From assembly GCF_000187245.1 (NCBI RefSeq), contig NC_027866.1:798411-862410 (forward strand): a stretch of 64,000 nucleotides of DNA, read 5' to 3'. This stretch comes from Ogataea parapolymorpha DL-1 (Eukaryota; Ascomycota; Pichiomycetes; Pichiales; Pichiaceae). Every line of letters starts with the position of its first letter. The stretch's first letter is position 1. The position numbers were made by a program, and so were the translations under genes. Positions 9,745-18,843 of this stretch are shown piece by piece. The notes beneath the pieces were generated by a model. The model made no database searches and was not told the DNA's origin. It worked only from the letters and a program-made list of their open reading frames with translations.

Positions 9745-9909
9745 TCACTTCTTCTCCTCGCAGGTCTTGCAGTCAGAGCATTTGCAGTCGTCCTTGCAAG
9801 CACACTGTCCGCACGAGCACACGGCTTCTGGCTTCTTTTCTTGGCAGTGCGAGCATGAGCATCCTGCTTCGCAAACACAGTCCTTAGTAGATGAACACGA
9901 ACAAGGCAT
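9745..9909 (-). CDS. Metallothionein, first of a tandem pair
   Basis: This 54-residue reading frame starts MPCSCSSTKDCVCEAGCSC and ends in CKCSDCKTCEEKK. It has 16 cysteines, mostly in C-x-C and C-x-x-C spacing, no aromatic residues apart from one His, and many Lys/Ser, all typical of copper- or zinc-binding metallothioneins. Clusters lie at residues 3-22 and 31-50, separated by a KKPEAV hinge. The second gene of the pair lies about 350 bp upstream, on the same strand, has the same length and aligns well in the C-terminal cluster. It probably buffers cytosolic copper or other soft metals. The frame is too short for common gene-calling cutoffs. The exact metal cannot be read from the sequence. 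Confidence 0.88.
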   Translation of the reverse strand: MPCSCSSTKDCVCEAGCSCSHCQEKKPEAVCSCGQCACKDDCKCSDCKTCEEKK

Positions 9910-10254
9910 TTTCAATGAAAAGTAAATTAGGGTCTCCGCTAAATAAATATTTTTAGAGTAGCACAGCCTCTTGCAGACTTTCCGTTCCCTGATACAATTG
10001 CATGATTTCTACGAGGAGAACGCATGATCGGATATTCGGATATCCAAGCTTATCGTAGGCAAATCATTTTCTATTAGCCGTATGTGCGTGTCCCGTAGTT
10101 AGGCGAAAATAGCGCATGCGGTAAAGCTCGGGCGTTATCCGAAATCTCGTCTACGACTACGGAGTAGCAAGTCCGTAAGTAATCAAATTAAAAACCATGT
10201 TTTCAACTAAAAAAGCCATACATTGAGCTATCATACGCATCAAAGTGCTCAACA
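9910..10254. promoter_or_regulatory. Promoter region between the two metallothionein genes, 345 bp
   Basis: The region must carry the promoter of the left metallothionein and the end of the right one. On the minus strand an AT-rich CTAAAAATATTTATTTAG near 9938-9955 could be a TATA region. A perfect tandem octamer, TCGGATAT twice, sits at 10028-10043, and TCGGAT recurs inverted at 10137-10142. I did not find a convincing array of Ace1/Amt1-type copper sites. Confidence 0.45.
10028..10043. repeat. Tandem octamer TCGGATAT x2 in metallothionein promoter
   Basis: Two head-to-tail copies of TCGGATAT lie about 120-135 bp upstream of the left metallothionein ATG. A third partial copy, inverted, is at 10137-10142. 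Repeated CGG-containing words can bind zinc-cluster activators, but no known metal-responsive factor is matched. Confidence 0.4.
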
Positions 10255-10419
10255 CTAGTGTTTCATCTGGCACACCGCGCAATCGGTGCATTTGCAATTC
10301 TCTTTGCACGAGCACAGGCTGCAGGAGCACGAGCTGTCAGCAGACTGGCCGTTCTTGCACTTATCGCAAGCACACTCGGTGGCACAGTTGGAGTTCTTTG
10401 GGCAACAGGAGCAGGACAT
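10255..10419 (-). CDS. Metallothionein, second of a tandem pair
   Basis: The frame encodes 54 residues, MSCSCCPKNSNCATECACD at the start and CKCTDCAVCQMKH at the end, with 17 cysteines in C-x-C, C-x-x-C and one adjacent C-C pair. The C-terminal cluster aligns with its neighbour (CSCxxCxCKxxCKCxDCxxC), showing that the two are duplicates, while the N-terminal half and hinge have diverged (NGQSADSS here). This could mean different metal preference or induction. A TATA-like CATAAATAG lies on the minus strand near 10460. The gene sits between the first metallothionein and ERG1. No intron is needed. Confidence 0.88.
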   Translation of the reverse strand: MSCSCCPKNSNCATECACDKCKNGQSADSSCSCSLCSCKENCKCTDCAVCQMKH

Positions 10420-10628
10420 TTTTGTGGGCTAATCTGTTGTCTGATCTTGGGGAAACCCTACTATTTATGTACTCCGAGATTGCACAGATAAGCTATGGCA
10501 GGTTCGTGTGCTAGTAAAAGTGACGTACGCCTTCAGTTGTTATGCAAGTTGCACCCGGCTAGCCACTGCAAAGCGTCTTGCATCGGAACGGTTTAGCATC
10601 TTTATTGGTCTCATCTATATTCTAGCAT

Positions 10629-12077
10629 CTACATTAATTCTTTAATCAGATAGGGCAGCAGCACACATGCGGCAATAGACAGGGTGCAGATATTTTCCCA
10701 AAGCGCAAGCGGGCTTTGTAGAAAGCCCTTGTCACAGAAGTTGAGATAGCAGCTGTAGAACGCGACGCGGAAGAAATGATAGAACAGCAGACCAGGCGAT
10801 TGCAGCATGCCGGATAAGAGCCCCACAGGGCCCGAGATACAGTCGCCTCCACGCTGGAAATATGCGAAGCAGCCCCGTTGCAGAAGCTCAAGGTATTTGG
10901 ATTCCGCTGCAAACAATGTGTAGAGCGCAATAGAAAGAGTGTTGATGACTGCATCCAGTGGTTTGCGTTCACCATGGAAGGTGAGCATTTTTTCTAGCAT
11001 GACACCCTCATCCAGGAAATCGTCGCTGGAAACGTCTGCCAACAGCTTGCACAGCAGAACAGCATCGTTCAGGCCAACGGTCATACCCCCACCTGTCAGT
11101 GGATGTCTCATGTTGAGCGAATCTCCGACATAGATCAGGCCAGGAACCGTATTTGGCTTGGCAGTCAAATACTGGTTTGGCATGCTTTTGTACACGTTCT
11201 GTTCTGCGCTCAAAGCTTTCTCAAATGATGGTTTCAGTTTCTCCGGCAAAGACACAAGGACCTGCGATCTCAGATACTCAAGAACCTCCTTCTGCTTTGG
11301 TAGCTGGGGGCTGCGGTATGCACACAGAATCCGTGTGTGACGGGGGCTGATTTGGTATACCAGGATAGGGGCGTGTTTGCCGAGTATCACATGGCCGTGG
11401 TTCTTGAGAGGCAGCTCGGCGTCTTCAAGGTCCAACCCCACGAAATACGACCCGACTTCCGGCTGTTTGTCCTGGTAGAGCTCTTTTCTGAATTTTGAGT
11501 AGATTCCGTCGCAACATATCACCAGCTTGGCACGGTACTCGTCTTTGCCGGCCACCTTCACACCAACGACCCTGTCGTCTTCGCGGATAAGGTCTGTGAC
11601 GTTGCCCTCCACTTTGGTCACGTTCGGCTCTGCCAAGCACAGCCCCCGTAGGTTCATGAGGAAGTCTCCGTGGTGGAAGGCCACTCCATGGACTGTGGGC
11701 GAACGATCCCATTCAGACATGTTCAAAGTGCTGTCTGTGTCCAGCTTATCCTCATTTCCAAGCTTCAAAGCGCCGGGCACGGGCTCGGTGTCGATCTCAG
11801 CGAGGACGCTCTTGTCGGGGTATTTGATCTCCACATGGCGGCCATAGTACGAAACATAGTATCCATCAACCTGGATTGCGTCTATATTGTTTATGGCACC
11901 AATCATACCGAGTTGCTTGAGTGCTTTCACACCTGCCGGTTGCAACAGCTCTCCGACAATCCTGTTTGGCTTTGTCCATTCACGCTCGGCAATCAGAACC
12001 TTGCGGCCTTGTCTGGCCATCACTGTGGCAATACATGGCCCGACCACTCCGGCACCAACCACAATCACGTCGTACAT
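10629..12077 (-). CDS. ERG1: Squalene epoxidase (squalene monooxygenase)
   Basis: The 482-residue enzyme converts squalene to 2,3-oxidosqualene, the first oxygen-requiring step of ergosterol synthesis, on ER and lipid-droplet membranes. An FAD-binding Rossmann motif, DVIVVGAGVVGPC, begins at residue 3, followed by RIVGELLQPAGVKALKQLGM. GDSLNMRHPLTGGGMTVG is the second conserved FAD/substrate block, and hydrophobic C-terminal helices end in a membrane-associated tail. The open frame extends to a TTG at 12155, but the first ATG is at 12077, which starts just before the Rossmann strand; the N terminus is therefore some 15-20 residues shorter than in S. cerevisiae. It is divergent from the next gene with a 165-bp shared promoter. 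Confidence 0.96.
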   Translation of the reverse strand: MYDVIVVGAGVVGPCIATVMARQGRKVLIAEREWTKPNRIVGELLQPAGVKALKQLGMIGAINNIDAIQVDGYYVSYYGRHVEIKYPDKSVLAEIDTEPVPGALKLGNEDKLDTDSTLNMSEWDRSPTVHGVAFHHGDFLMNLRGLCLAEPNVTKVEGNVTDLIREDDRVVGVKVAGKDEYRAKLVICCDGIYSKFRKELYQDKQPEVGSYFVGLDLEDAELPLKNHGHVILGKHAPILVYQISPRHTRILCAYRSPQLPKQKEVLEYLRSQVLVSLPEKLKPSFEKALSAEQNVYKSMPNQYLTAKPNTVPGLIYVGDSLNMRHPLTGGGMTVGLNDAVLLCKLLADVSSDDFLDEGVMLEKMLTFHGERKPLDAVINTLSIALYTLFAAESKYLELLQRGCFAYFQRGGDCISGPVGLLSGMLQSPGLLFYHFFRVAFYSCYLNFCDKGFLQSPLALWENICTLSIAACVLLPYLIKELM

Positions 12078-12242
12078 TAAGAAAAATGGTTCCAAAAGCA
12101 GACCTTTTATAGCACAAAATGATCTGATTTTACGAACCTGAACGAGCGAGCTCAATAAAAAATATTTTGGTGCGCGCTCGTTTACGGCGGTGCAAACACA
12201 GAGACCGTATTTTTTTTTTCGAAAAAGACACGATAACGTTCA

Positions 12243-12845
12243 ATGCCCGAAGAAGTGCTACCCTACCACAAAGAAGAGAAGAGACTGGCGGCATCTGAGT
12301 ACGAGAAATACGACCCTATACGCGAACGTTTCAGTTACGTGATCGCGCTCCAGGTATTTCTACTGTACATAATCTACATCTATTACGATCACATTAACGA
12401 GTACCATCCGCTATTGGCTGGGGCTCTTCTGGGGGCACAAACGTCATGTCTGGCACAGTCGTTGAACCAATTTTACCAACGCACAATCAGTCTATCTAAG
12501 CATATCAAATTTTACGTTTACGGAATATTCAACGGAGCAGCTACCACTTTATGGATTAGGTTGCTAGTGTCCAAGGTGGACACTAAACTCATGAGATTTG
12601 TATACGATCAGACATTCGGTGGCCTCATGTTTCAGTTCTTGTTCATCTTGTATAACTGTATCTGGGAACGGCAGGACCTTTACACCCATTTACGAACAAC
12701 ATATATCCAGTCGCTCAAATACTACTACATGATGTGGCCGTTCGTGTCGTATCTATGCTTTTTCCATATGCGTGAAGACCTAATATTCCCGCTCAACTGT
12801 TTATCGAGTCTCATATTCACGCTGCTACTGACTCTGATCACGTAA
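12243..12845 (+). CDS. Divergent Mpv17/PMP22-type small membrane protein
   Basis: The 200-residue protein has four hydrophobic segments (about 33-50, 57-75, 125-145 and 160-198). HPLLAGALLGAQTSCLAQSL, KFYVYGIFNGAATTLWIRLL, the DQTFGG segment, a helix ending in YYMMWPFVSYLCFFHMRED and a final LNCLSSLIFTLLL follow the order of Mpv17/Sym1 family blocks (G-D-Q segment, GP-H-W segment, DQ segment, N-WP segment). Key family residues are only partly kept, so this is a divergent member or a look-alike. Family members sit in the mitochondrial inner or peroxisomal membrane. A second, clearer member lies at 61678-62340. Function unknown. Confidence 0.55.
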   Translation: MPEEVLPYHKEEKRLAASEYEKYDPIRERFSYVIALQVFLLYIIYIYYDHINEYHPLLAGALLGAQTSCLAQSLNQFYQRTISLSKHIKFYVYGIFNGAATTLWIRLLVSKVDTKLMRFVYDQTFGGLMFQFLFILYNCIWERQDLYTHLRTTYIQSLKYYYMMWPFVSYLCFFHMREDLIFPLNCLSSLIFTLLLTLIT

Positions 12846-13165
12846 ATAGAATGACTTTGTCGCGCGAAAATGCATTTTTCTTAATTCAGTGTATCTTGAT
12901 GGGAGTTTTCCCTGGTAATTTTTTTTGATTTCATTACGTAACAATTTATCCGAATGGCGGCCCCAAAAACGTTAAAAATTTCCAGCAAAATATGCACACC
13001 AGAGACCTGACACCCCCACAGCCACACCTTAAACCAGCAAACATCCAATCATCATCACCGGGTAAGACGGACAGCAGGTTCCAAGCGTTCAAAAAGGAGC
13101 CACAAGGGGGTGGGAAGCTTCGAGTCATTTCGTTTAGATTCTGAAATTTTTCCGCAAAACAGTTG
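12846..13165. promoter_or_regulatory. Promoter region of the FNT transporter gene, 320 bp
   Basis: The gap contains an SCB-like CGCGAAA at 12863-12869, a palindromic TTACGTAA (bZIP-type word) at 12934-12941, C-rich runs near 12961 and 13011, and an AGGGG (STRE) run near 13103. A TGAAATTTTT word near 13141 resembles but does not match RRPE. No gene is seen. Confidence 0.4.
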
Positions 13166-14596
13166 ATGGCAGATGACACATACTACCTAACGGTTCACGA
13201 GGCTGCCCTGGCCGTTGTTGCCACGGCAATGAAGAAGTCCCGACTGAAGCCGCACATCTTGGTAATCAACTCGATCATTGGGGCCTTTCTCTTTTCTGCC
13301 GGAGGAATGCTGGACCTGATGGTGCACGCATTGAATCCAGGGCTGGTTCATCATGGGTTTGTCGGGGTGGTCAGTTTGTTGCAGGGAAGCGTTTACTCGA
13401 TTGGTTTGTTTTTCGTCATTTCCATGGGTATGGAACTGTTCAACTCTAACGTGCTATTTTTTTCTGTTGGGGTGATGCGAGGGGCAGTGTCTGTGGTAGA
13501 CCTGCTCACGAGTTGGTTTGTTTCGCTCTGGGTCAACCTAGGTGCCACCATCTTTGTGGTATATTTATTTTGTCATGTTTCTGGTATCACATCCTCGGGA
13601 ATCTATGTGGAAGAGTCCCGTGCAATAGCAGAAGACAAGGAGGCCTTCTCTTTCATGCAGACCTTTTTAAAAGGTGTTGCTGGGAATTTCTTTGTCTGTC
13701 TTGCTGTCTATTTGCAAATAATGGTGAAACCATTACACGTCAAGCTCATAATGATATATCTCCCGATTTTCACATTTGTGGCCATGGGGTTCACCCATTG
13801 CGTGGCCGACATGTTTCTGGTTCCTGCAGGGCTTTTAAACAAGTGCTCGTTTGGATGGGGCCGGTATTTCTGGAAGCTCTTTCTTCCTGCTACGCTGGGG
13901 AACATTGTCGGGGGATCGTTTTTTGGGGTGGTTATTCCGTGGTACCTGCATCTTGTGGTGATTGAAGAGGACATGAAACAGCTGCATCTTCCAGACTATG
14001 AAGAGCGCGACGAGCAGCCGGAGCTGAACATGGACTCCAGGGTGGTGCGCGCCCCTGGCCACTCGGCCGTTACCTCGCTGAATAGCACCATCAACTACAA
14101 CCCGCCAGACGTGCAACGGTATGCTCCGTCCATTACCGAACGCTCGCCTAGCGGAGTGTTCCCTGTCTATGACATGGGCGAGCCTCTGGAGCCCGAACGG
14201 AGCATAGCACAGGCAACTGAGGACGGCGCGGGTCTCAGGCTCTCGTTGACCCGCAGCAGCTGGCGTCGTCGCGCTACGCAGACGGACGCAGAAGCACAGT
14301 CTGATACCGCTTCCAGGAGTCAGGAAACCATTAGAGATCGTATTGTCCGCCATCTGAGCAGAACCACGAGTCGAGACGATATGGGCGCAATGCGCAAGCG
14401 ACTGTCTGCCGCAGGCATCACCTCAAAAATCGCCAGCCATTCTAATGATATCGCCGGTATCCACCAAGGCTCTATAGACGTATCCTATCCAGGCCCCACT
14501 GCGCCGAGGTTGAGGAGGGTGCCGACGGAGTCAGTCGATCCAGCAGATTCGCCCGAGGACAGCTCCAGTACCGACGAGAAAAGAGACGCAAATTAA
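13166..14596 (+). CDS. Formate/nitrite transporter (FNT) family membrane protein with long C-terminal tail
   Basis: Residues 1-280 form an FNT channel-type domain with about six hydrophobic helices: LVINSIIGAFLFSAGGMLDL, GSVYSIGLFFVISMGMELFNSNVLFF, VNLGATIFVVYLF, AGNFFVCLAVYLQIM, LPIFTFVAMGFTHCVADMF and LGNIVGGSFFGVVIPWYL. Gene length is 476 residues. Bacterial relatives move formate, nitrite or hydrosulfide; S. cerevisiae has one member, YHL008C, of unclear role. The remaining 190 residues are hydrophilic, rich in Ser, Arg and Glu, and presumably cytosolic and regulatory. In a methylotroph or nitrate-assimilating yeast, formate or nitrite is a reasonable substrate; this is inference. The start is the first ATG, one codon after a TTG. 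Confidence 0.85.
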   Translation: MADDTYYLTVHEAALAVVATAMKKSRLKPHILVINSIIGAFLFSAGGMLDLMVHALNPGLVHHGFVGVVSLLQGSVYSIGLFFVISMGMELFNSNVLFFSVGVMRGAVSVVDLLTSWFVSLWVNLGATIFVVYLFCHVSGITSSGIYVEESRAIAEDKEAFSFMQTFLKGVAGNFFVCLAVYLQIMVKPLHVKLIMIYLPIFTFVAMGFTHCVADMFLVPAGLLNKCSFGWGRYFWKLFLPATLGNIVGGSFFGVVIPWYLHLVVIEEDMKQLHLPDYEERDEQPELNMDSRVVRAPGHSAVTSLNSTINYNPPDVQRYAPSITERSPSGVFPVYDMGEPLEPERSIAQATEDGAGLRLSLTRSSWRRRATQTDAEAQSDTASRSQETIRDRIVRHLSRTTSRDDMGAMRKRLSAAGITSKIASHSNDIAGIHQGSIDVSYPGPTAPRLRRVPTESVDPADSPEDSSSTDEKRDAN

Positions 14597-14716
14597 TAGA
14601 GCTTGGTGTCAGGTTAAATAAACACGCACCATGCTTACATAGTTTATTATTTTATAGAATTATTTCTCGCTAATTTTACGTGTCGTCGAATAAATCGTTT
14701 GTTTTCCTTAGTGTCC

Positions 14717-16927
14717 ATGGTGCCTACGCAATCTAAAAAAGACACTATTTCCGACCGAGAAGTGAAGGAAAAGCTTGTGGAACTGGCAGCCCCGGCTCCA
14801 GAACCACAGCTACCTCCTGTTAACGGAGTTAATTGGCGCAAAGTCGAGGCTGTTGTTGCGCCGACTCTCTTCACTTTCGTGTCGTTCTTCGTCAGAATGT
14901 ACAAAATCGGCATCAACAGCAACGTCGTCTGGGACGAGGCCCATTTTGGCAAATTTGGCTCGTACTACCTCAGACACGAGTTCTACCACGACGTTCACCC
15001 CCCGTTGGGCAAGATGCTGGTGGGACTCTCTGGATATTTGGCAGGATATAACGGGTCCTGGGATTTCCCGTCCGGCCAAGCTTACCCTGAGTACATCGAT
15101 TACGTCAAGATGAGACTCTTCAACGCAACGTTCAGCTCCCTGTGTGTTCCCTTTGCTTACTTCACCATGAAAGAGCTTGGTTTTGACCTTAAAACCGTTT
15201 GGCTCTTCACTTTAATGGTCACCCTTGAAACCTCATACACCACGCTGGGCCGCTTTATTCTCTTAGACTCCATGCTGCTGTTTTTCACAGTCGCCACCGT
15301 CTTCAGCATGGCCAGATTCCACAACCAGAACAGAGACGAGGCCAACTCGTTTTCACGTAAATGGTGGAAATGGCTTCTGTTGACGGGAATTTCCATTGGT
15401 TGCACCTGCTCTGTTAAGATGGTGGGTCTGTTTGTGACTGCTTTGGTTGGTATCTACACCATGGTGGACCTGTGGGGCAAGTTTGGCGAGCTGCGTACCA
15501 CCATGCCTCTCAAACGCTACTTCTACCACTGGGTCGCCAGAATCGTGGCACTCATCATCGTTCCCTTTACTGTCTTTGTGGTGTGCTTCAAAGTTCACTT
15601 TGACCTGCTCTTTGGTTCTGGTCCCGGTGATGCCAACATGTCCTCGTTATTCCAGGCCAACCTGCTCGGCTCGGAACTGCAATCTGGTCCAAGAGACGTC
15701 ATGACGCTCAATTCTGTGGTCACCATCAAGAACCAGGGCCTTACTGGCGGTCTTCTTCACTCCCATATCCAGACGTATCCCGAGGGCTCCAACCAGCAAC
15801 AAGTCACCACCTACTCGCACAAGGACTCAAACAACGACTGGGTGTTTGAGCTCGTGAGAGAAGACCCTAGAAATGAATTCACCGAACCTCACTACGTGGT
15901 GGACGGCATGTCAGTTAGACTAATCCACAAATCGACCGGCAGAAACTTGCACACGCACGAGATCCCTGCTCCAGTGTCTTCTTCCCACTACGAGGTGTCT
16001 GGATACGGAAACCTGACTGTTGGCGACTTCAAGGACAACTGGGTCGTCGAAGTGGTGGACCAGTACGGAACAGAGGACAAGCTCAGACTACACCCATTGA
16101 CCACCTCGTTCAGACTTAGATCCGAGGCTTTGGGCTGCTACTTGGCTTCTTCCGGAATTGCGCTGCCTCAGTGGGGATTCCGTCAGGGCGAGGTCATGTG
16201 TATGAAGAATCCGTTTAAGAGAGACAAGCGGACCTGGTGGAACATTGAAAACCACAGTAACCCTGAACTTCCAAATCCTCCAGAAGACTTTAAGCTGCCA
16301 AAAACATCATTTTTGAAAGACTTCATCCAGCTCAACATCGCCATGATGGCCACCAACAACGCTTTGGTGCCAGACCCAGAGAAACAGGACGATTTGGCTT
16401 CTAATGCTTGGCAATGGCCTACACTTCACGTTGGTATCAGATTGTGCGGCTGGGGCGACGACAACGTGAAATACTTCCTTATCGGTTCTCCGGCCACCAC
16501 CTGGACCTCCTCTATTGCCATTGTCGTCTTTGTGATTATGGTTGTGCGCTATCTATTGAGATGGCAACGCCAAATCAACGATTTCGAAGGACAGCCCAAA
16601 AAGGCCGATCTGTTTGTGATGGGTGGTCTGTATCCGTTTTTGGGATGGCTTCTGCATTACCTTCCATTCTGTATCATGGGTAGAGTGACCTACGTTCACC
16701 ACTACCTACCAGCGCTCTATTTTGCGATGATTGTCTACTGCTACACCGTCTACAGACTGGCCGAGAAACTGAACCGTTGGGCGGCCGCTGCCTTGTACAT
16801 TTTCCTTTACGCTCTTGTGATTGGCTGGTTCATATTCCTCCTACCACTCACATTTGGTATGGATGGGCCAAATGCAAACTACAAATACCTCAATGTCTTA
16901 AAATCATGGAGAGTTGCAGACGACTAG
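14717..16927 (+). CDS. PMT2: Dolichyl-phosphate-mannose protein O-mannosyltransferase, PMT2 subfamily
   Basis: The 736-residue ER protein transfers mannose from dolichyl-phosphate to Ser/Thr of secretory proteins, normally as a heterodimer with a PMT1-type partner. The conserved acidic pair is D73-E74 in [15 protein letters not shown], followed by [19 protein letters not shown] lumenal MIR region covers roughly 300-500 ([38 protein letters not shown]). Several C-terminal helices follow [14 protein letters not shown]. Similarity to S. cerevisiae Pmt2 is very high across these blocks, better than to Pmt1 or Pmt4; PMT3/PMT6 are the alternatives. The first ATG is 14717; the frame extends to a TTG at 14699. 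Confidence 0.93.
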   Translation: MVPTQSKKDTISDREVKEKLVELAAPAPEPQLPPVNGVNWRKVEAVVAPTLFTFVSFFVRMYKIGINSNVVWDEAHFGKFGSYYLRHEFYHDVHPPLGKMLVGLSGYLAGYNGSWDFPSGQAYPEYIDYVKMRLFNATFSSLCVPFAYFTMKELGFDLKTVWLFTLMVTLETSYTTLGRFILLDSMLLFFTVATVFSMARFHNQNRDEANSFSRKWWKWLLLTGISIGCTCSVKMVGLFVTALVGIYTMVDLWGKFGELRTTMPLKRYFYHWVARIVALIIVPFTVFVVCFKVHFDLLFGSGPGDANMSSLFQANLLGSELQSGPRDVMTLNSVVTIKNQGLTGGLLHSHIQTYPEGSNQQQVTTYSHKDSNNDWVFELVREDPRNEFTEPHYVVDGMSVRLIHKSTGRNLHTHEIPAPVSSSHYEVSGYGNLTVGDFKDNWVVEVVDQYGTEDKLRLHPLTTSFRLRSEALGCYLASSGIALPQWGFRQGEVMCMKNPFKRDKRTWWNIENHSNPELPNPPEDFKLPKTSFLKDFIQLNIAMMATNNALVPDPEKQDDLASNAWQWPTLHVGIRLCGWGDDNVKYFLIGSPATTWTSSIAIVVFVIMVVRYLLRWQRQINDFEGQPKKADLFVMGGLYPFLGWLLHYLPFCIMGRVTYVHHYLPALYFAMIVYCYTVYRLAEKLNRWAAAALYIFLYALVIGWFIFLLPLTFGMDGPNANYKYLNVLKSWRVADD

Positions 16928-16987
16928 GGAATATAAATATCAAAATATAAGAATATTTGAATTATTTTTTATCCTAAATAATTACCG

Positions 16988-18445
16988 ATGGCTCTCCAGG
17001 AGTCTTATGAAACACTTCTGCGTCCGTATAAGGACAAGAACGAGTTTGATCTTCATTACCCGATATCGTACAAGCCGTATGTTGGGATCATCGACAACAC
17101 AAGTAACCAATCCATCTCTATGGACCTCCCCTTCATTAACCAGGCCTCATCAGGGTCTGGCAGAACTGCTCGCAAGATTATCAAGCCGCTGGTCACTAGA
17201 CCGCAGACAACATACCACAAGAACATCTACCTGGATTTGGAGTTCAAGGAGTATTTAGATTGGAACAATTTGAAACAATTGGTGTCTTCGTTGCTCCACT
17301 CGTTTGCCACTAATTATTTCAAGTTGGTGCTCAACCAGCCCTTCGAAATTGCCACCACTTTGTTACAGGTAGGGTCGTTCCAGAATCATATATCGGTGCC
17401 CAGCCGTGCAGTGCAAGACGATTCCGAGTCCGATGACGACGATAACTATTTTACCAAGGAAGATGACAACTTAAGCAAAATGAGACAATCGCACATCGAG
17501 CGCGCGCCGAGACTCAGCCATTCCACCAACGCTCCAAAAAAAGTGATGCTCGACAAAATAGAGCCTGTTTCACTGAACACATTAGACGTTCTCTCTGCTC
17601 TTGTGTCCAAAGAGGGCCCTCGGGGAGTGTTCAAAGCAGTCAACACATCGTTTCTGATCAGTACGCTTCAATACACCATCAGATCGTGGGTTAGCGGCTT
17701 TATCTCCGGCTTGCTAGGCATTCCGGATCCATTTTACGTGGAAATGATGCATTCCCCAAACGCAGGTTTGAGTTTGGCCTTAAGTGTCGGTGCAGACGTT
17801 GTCACCGGACTACTGCTGGCGCAGCTCAATCTTATCAGAATGAAATTCATTGTTACAAACTCCGGAAAGGGCCCAAGATCGTTTAGAGAGATCATCTGGA
17901 CTTTGCCACGTTTCTTTATCTTCACGCCTCCTAAAGACCTCATCATTCCAAATATCGTCACCAACGCCATCAGATCATTCACCATTCACTATCCAACCTA
18001 CTTCTTGACCGTCCTATGGCAGGTGAACAAATATAATTCCATATCCCTTTACAACGCACTGGTGTTCATGTCCAAGGTGTTGGGTCTGTTTGTCAGACTG
18101 CCTTTCGAAACCCTATACAACCGTGCTCAGGTCAGCCATCTCCTCACATGCCCTACACTTCCCGAATCGATGAAATTGTCTCCAGATCAACTATGCATTA
18201 AGTTTGGCGGCTACTATGGCTATCTATCGACTCTCTACTACGTTGTGACGGGCACCAAACCCGTCGATTATGGGGCCGACAACTCGTTTGCAGAAAACGT
18301 TGTTCTAGAGATCGAGGACAGAGACGAAATCAACAAAGGATATGAGGCCGTTTTCAGAGGCTGGAAGGTCCAGCTGATTCGGCTTGTGTCGCGGTTCTTC
18401 CTCAACTTGCTCGCCCAGGAGTCCCAAAACTCTGAGAAATTTTAA
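16988..18445 (+). CDS. UGO1: Mitochondrial outer-membrane fusion protein Ugo1
   Basis: The 485-residue protein is a modified mitochondrial carrier-type protein that links Fzo1 and Mgm1 during mitochondrial fusion. The N terminus (YETLLRPYKDKNEFDLHYPISY, PFINQASSGSGRTARKI) and the segment YFKLVLNQPFEIATTLLQVG are typical of Ugo1; the PFEIATTLLQVG and PFETLYNRAQV blocks are degenerate carrier signatures. An acidic linker (DDSESDDDDNYF) lies near residues 142-155. Length is close to the 502 residues of S. cerevisiae Ugo1. It converges on the SDC1-like gene with 11 bp between stop codons. Confidence 0.87.
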   Translation: MALQESYETLLRPYKDKNEFDLHYPISYKPYVGIIDNTSNQSISMDLPFINQASSGSGRTARKIIKPLVTRPQTTYHKNIYLDLEFKEYLDWNNLKQLVSSLLHSFATNYFKLVLNQPFEIATTLLQVGSFQNHISVPSRAVQDDSESDDDDNYFTKEDDNLSKMRQSHIERAPRLSHSTNAPKKVMLDKIEPVSLNTLDVLSALVSKEGPRGVFKAVNTSFLISTLQYTIRSWVSGFISGLLGIPDPFYVEMMHSPNAGLSLALSVGADVVTGLLLAQLNLIRMKFIVTNSGKGPRSFREIIWTLPRFFIFTPPKDLIIPNIVTNAIRSFTIHYPTYFLTVLWQVNKYNSISLYNALVFMSKVLGLFVRLPFETLYNRAQVSHLLTCPTLPESMKLSPDQLCIKFGGYYGYLSTLYYVVTGTKPVDYGADNSFAENVVLEIEDRDEINKGYEAVFRGWKVQLIRLVSRFFLNLLAQESQNSEKF

Positions 18446-18456
18446 ATAACTTGTAA

Positions 18457-18771
18457 TTAGTTGTCTGTCTCCGATTTCTGTTTCCCGCGCTCAATTAGCC
18501 GCTCTCCAAGCTTCTGTAGCACTTCCCCGTCAGTCAATTGCTCGCTTCGATGTGTGTCCCACACGTACTTTAGTCCACTAATGAGTTCCTCGGTGAAATG
18601 TTTGTTCAGGAACTTGCGCAAATCGGATCCGTCCACTATCTCATCCACTCCCTTGGTAGTCTTTGCTGTCTGTGCAGAGGTTTGCGTGTTGAGCTGTGGA
18701 ATTGGTTGCGGTGTCGGAGACTCCGTCTTCACTTTTTTCACGGACGGACCGTCACCGTTCTCAGATTCCAT
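18457..18771 (-). CDS. SDC1: Dpy-30 domain protein, probable COMPASS subunit Sdc1
   Basis: This 104-residue protein has a disordered N terminus rich in Pro, Thr and Gln and a C-terminal Dpy-30-like helical pair: DLRKFLNKHFTEELISGLKYV, then VLQKLGERLIERGKQ. This aligns with the S. cerevisiae Sdc1 motif (RKYLN..T..LL.G, then LR.LGEYLIE). Dpy-30 domains dimerise and bind Bre2/Ash2 in the Set1/COMPASS histone H3K4 methyltransferase. The loop between the two helices is a few residues longer than usual. The frame extends to a TTG at 18813, but 18771 is the first ATG and follows an A/T-rich leader. Confidence 0.68.
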   Translation of the reverse strand: MESENGDGPSVKKVKTESPTPQPIPQLNTQTSAQTAKTTKGVDEIVDGSDLRKFLNKHFTEELISGLKYVWDTHRSEQLTDGEVLQKLGERLIERGKQKSETDN

Positions 18772-18843
18772 AAATGTTTTTTTAAGGAATTTAATTAAAC
18801 ATTCAATCCACAAATACTATAGTACAATTAATTTTCGCACAGT

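Noticed and set aside
13136..13150. RRPE-like word upstream of the FNT gene
   Set aside because: It reads TGAAATTTTT, not TGAAAAATTTT, and the gene is not a ribosome-biogenesis gene.
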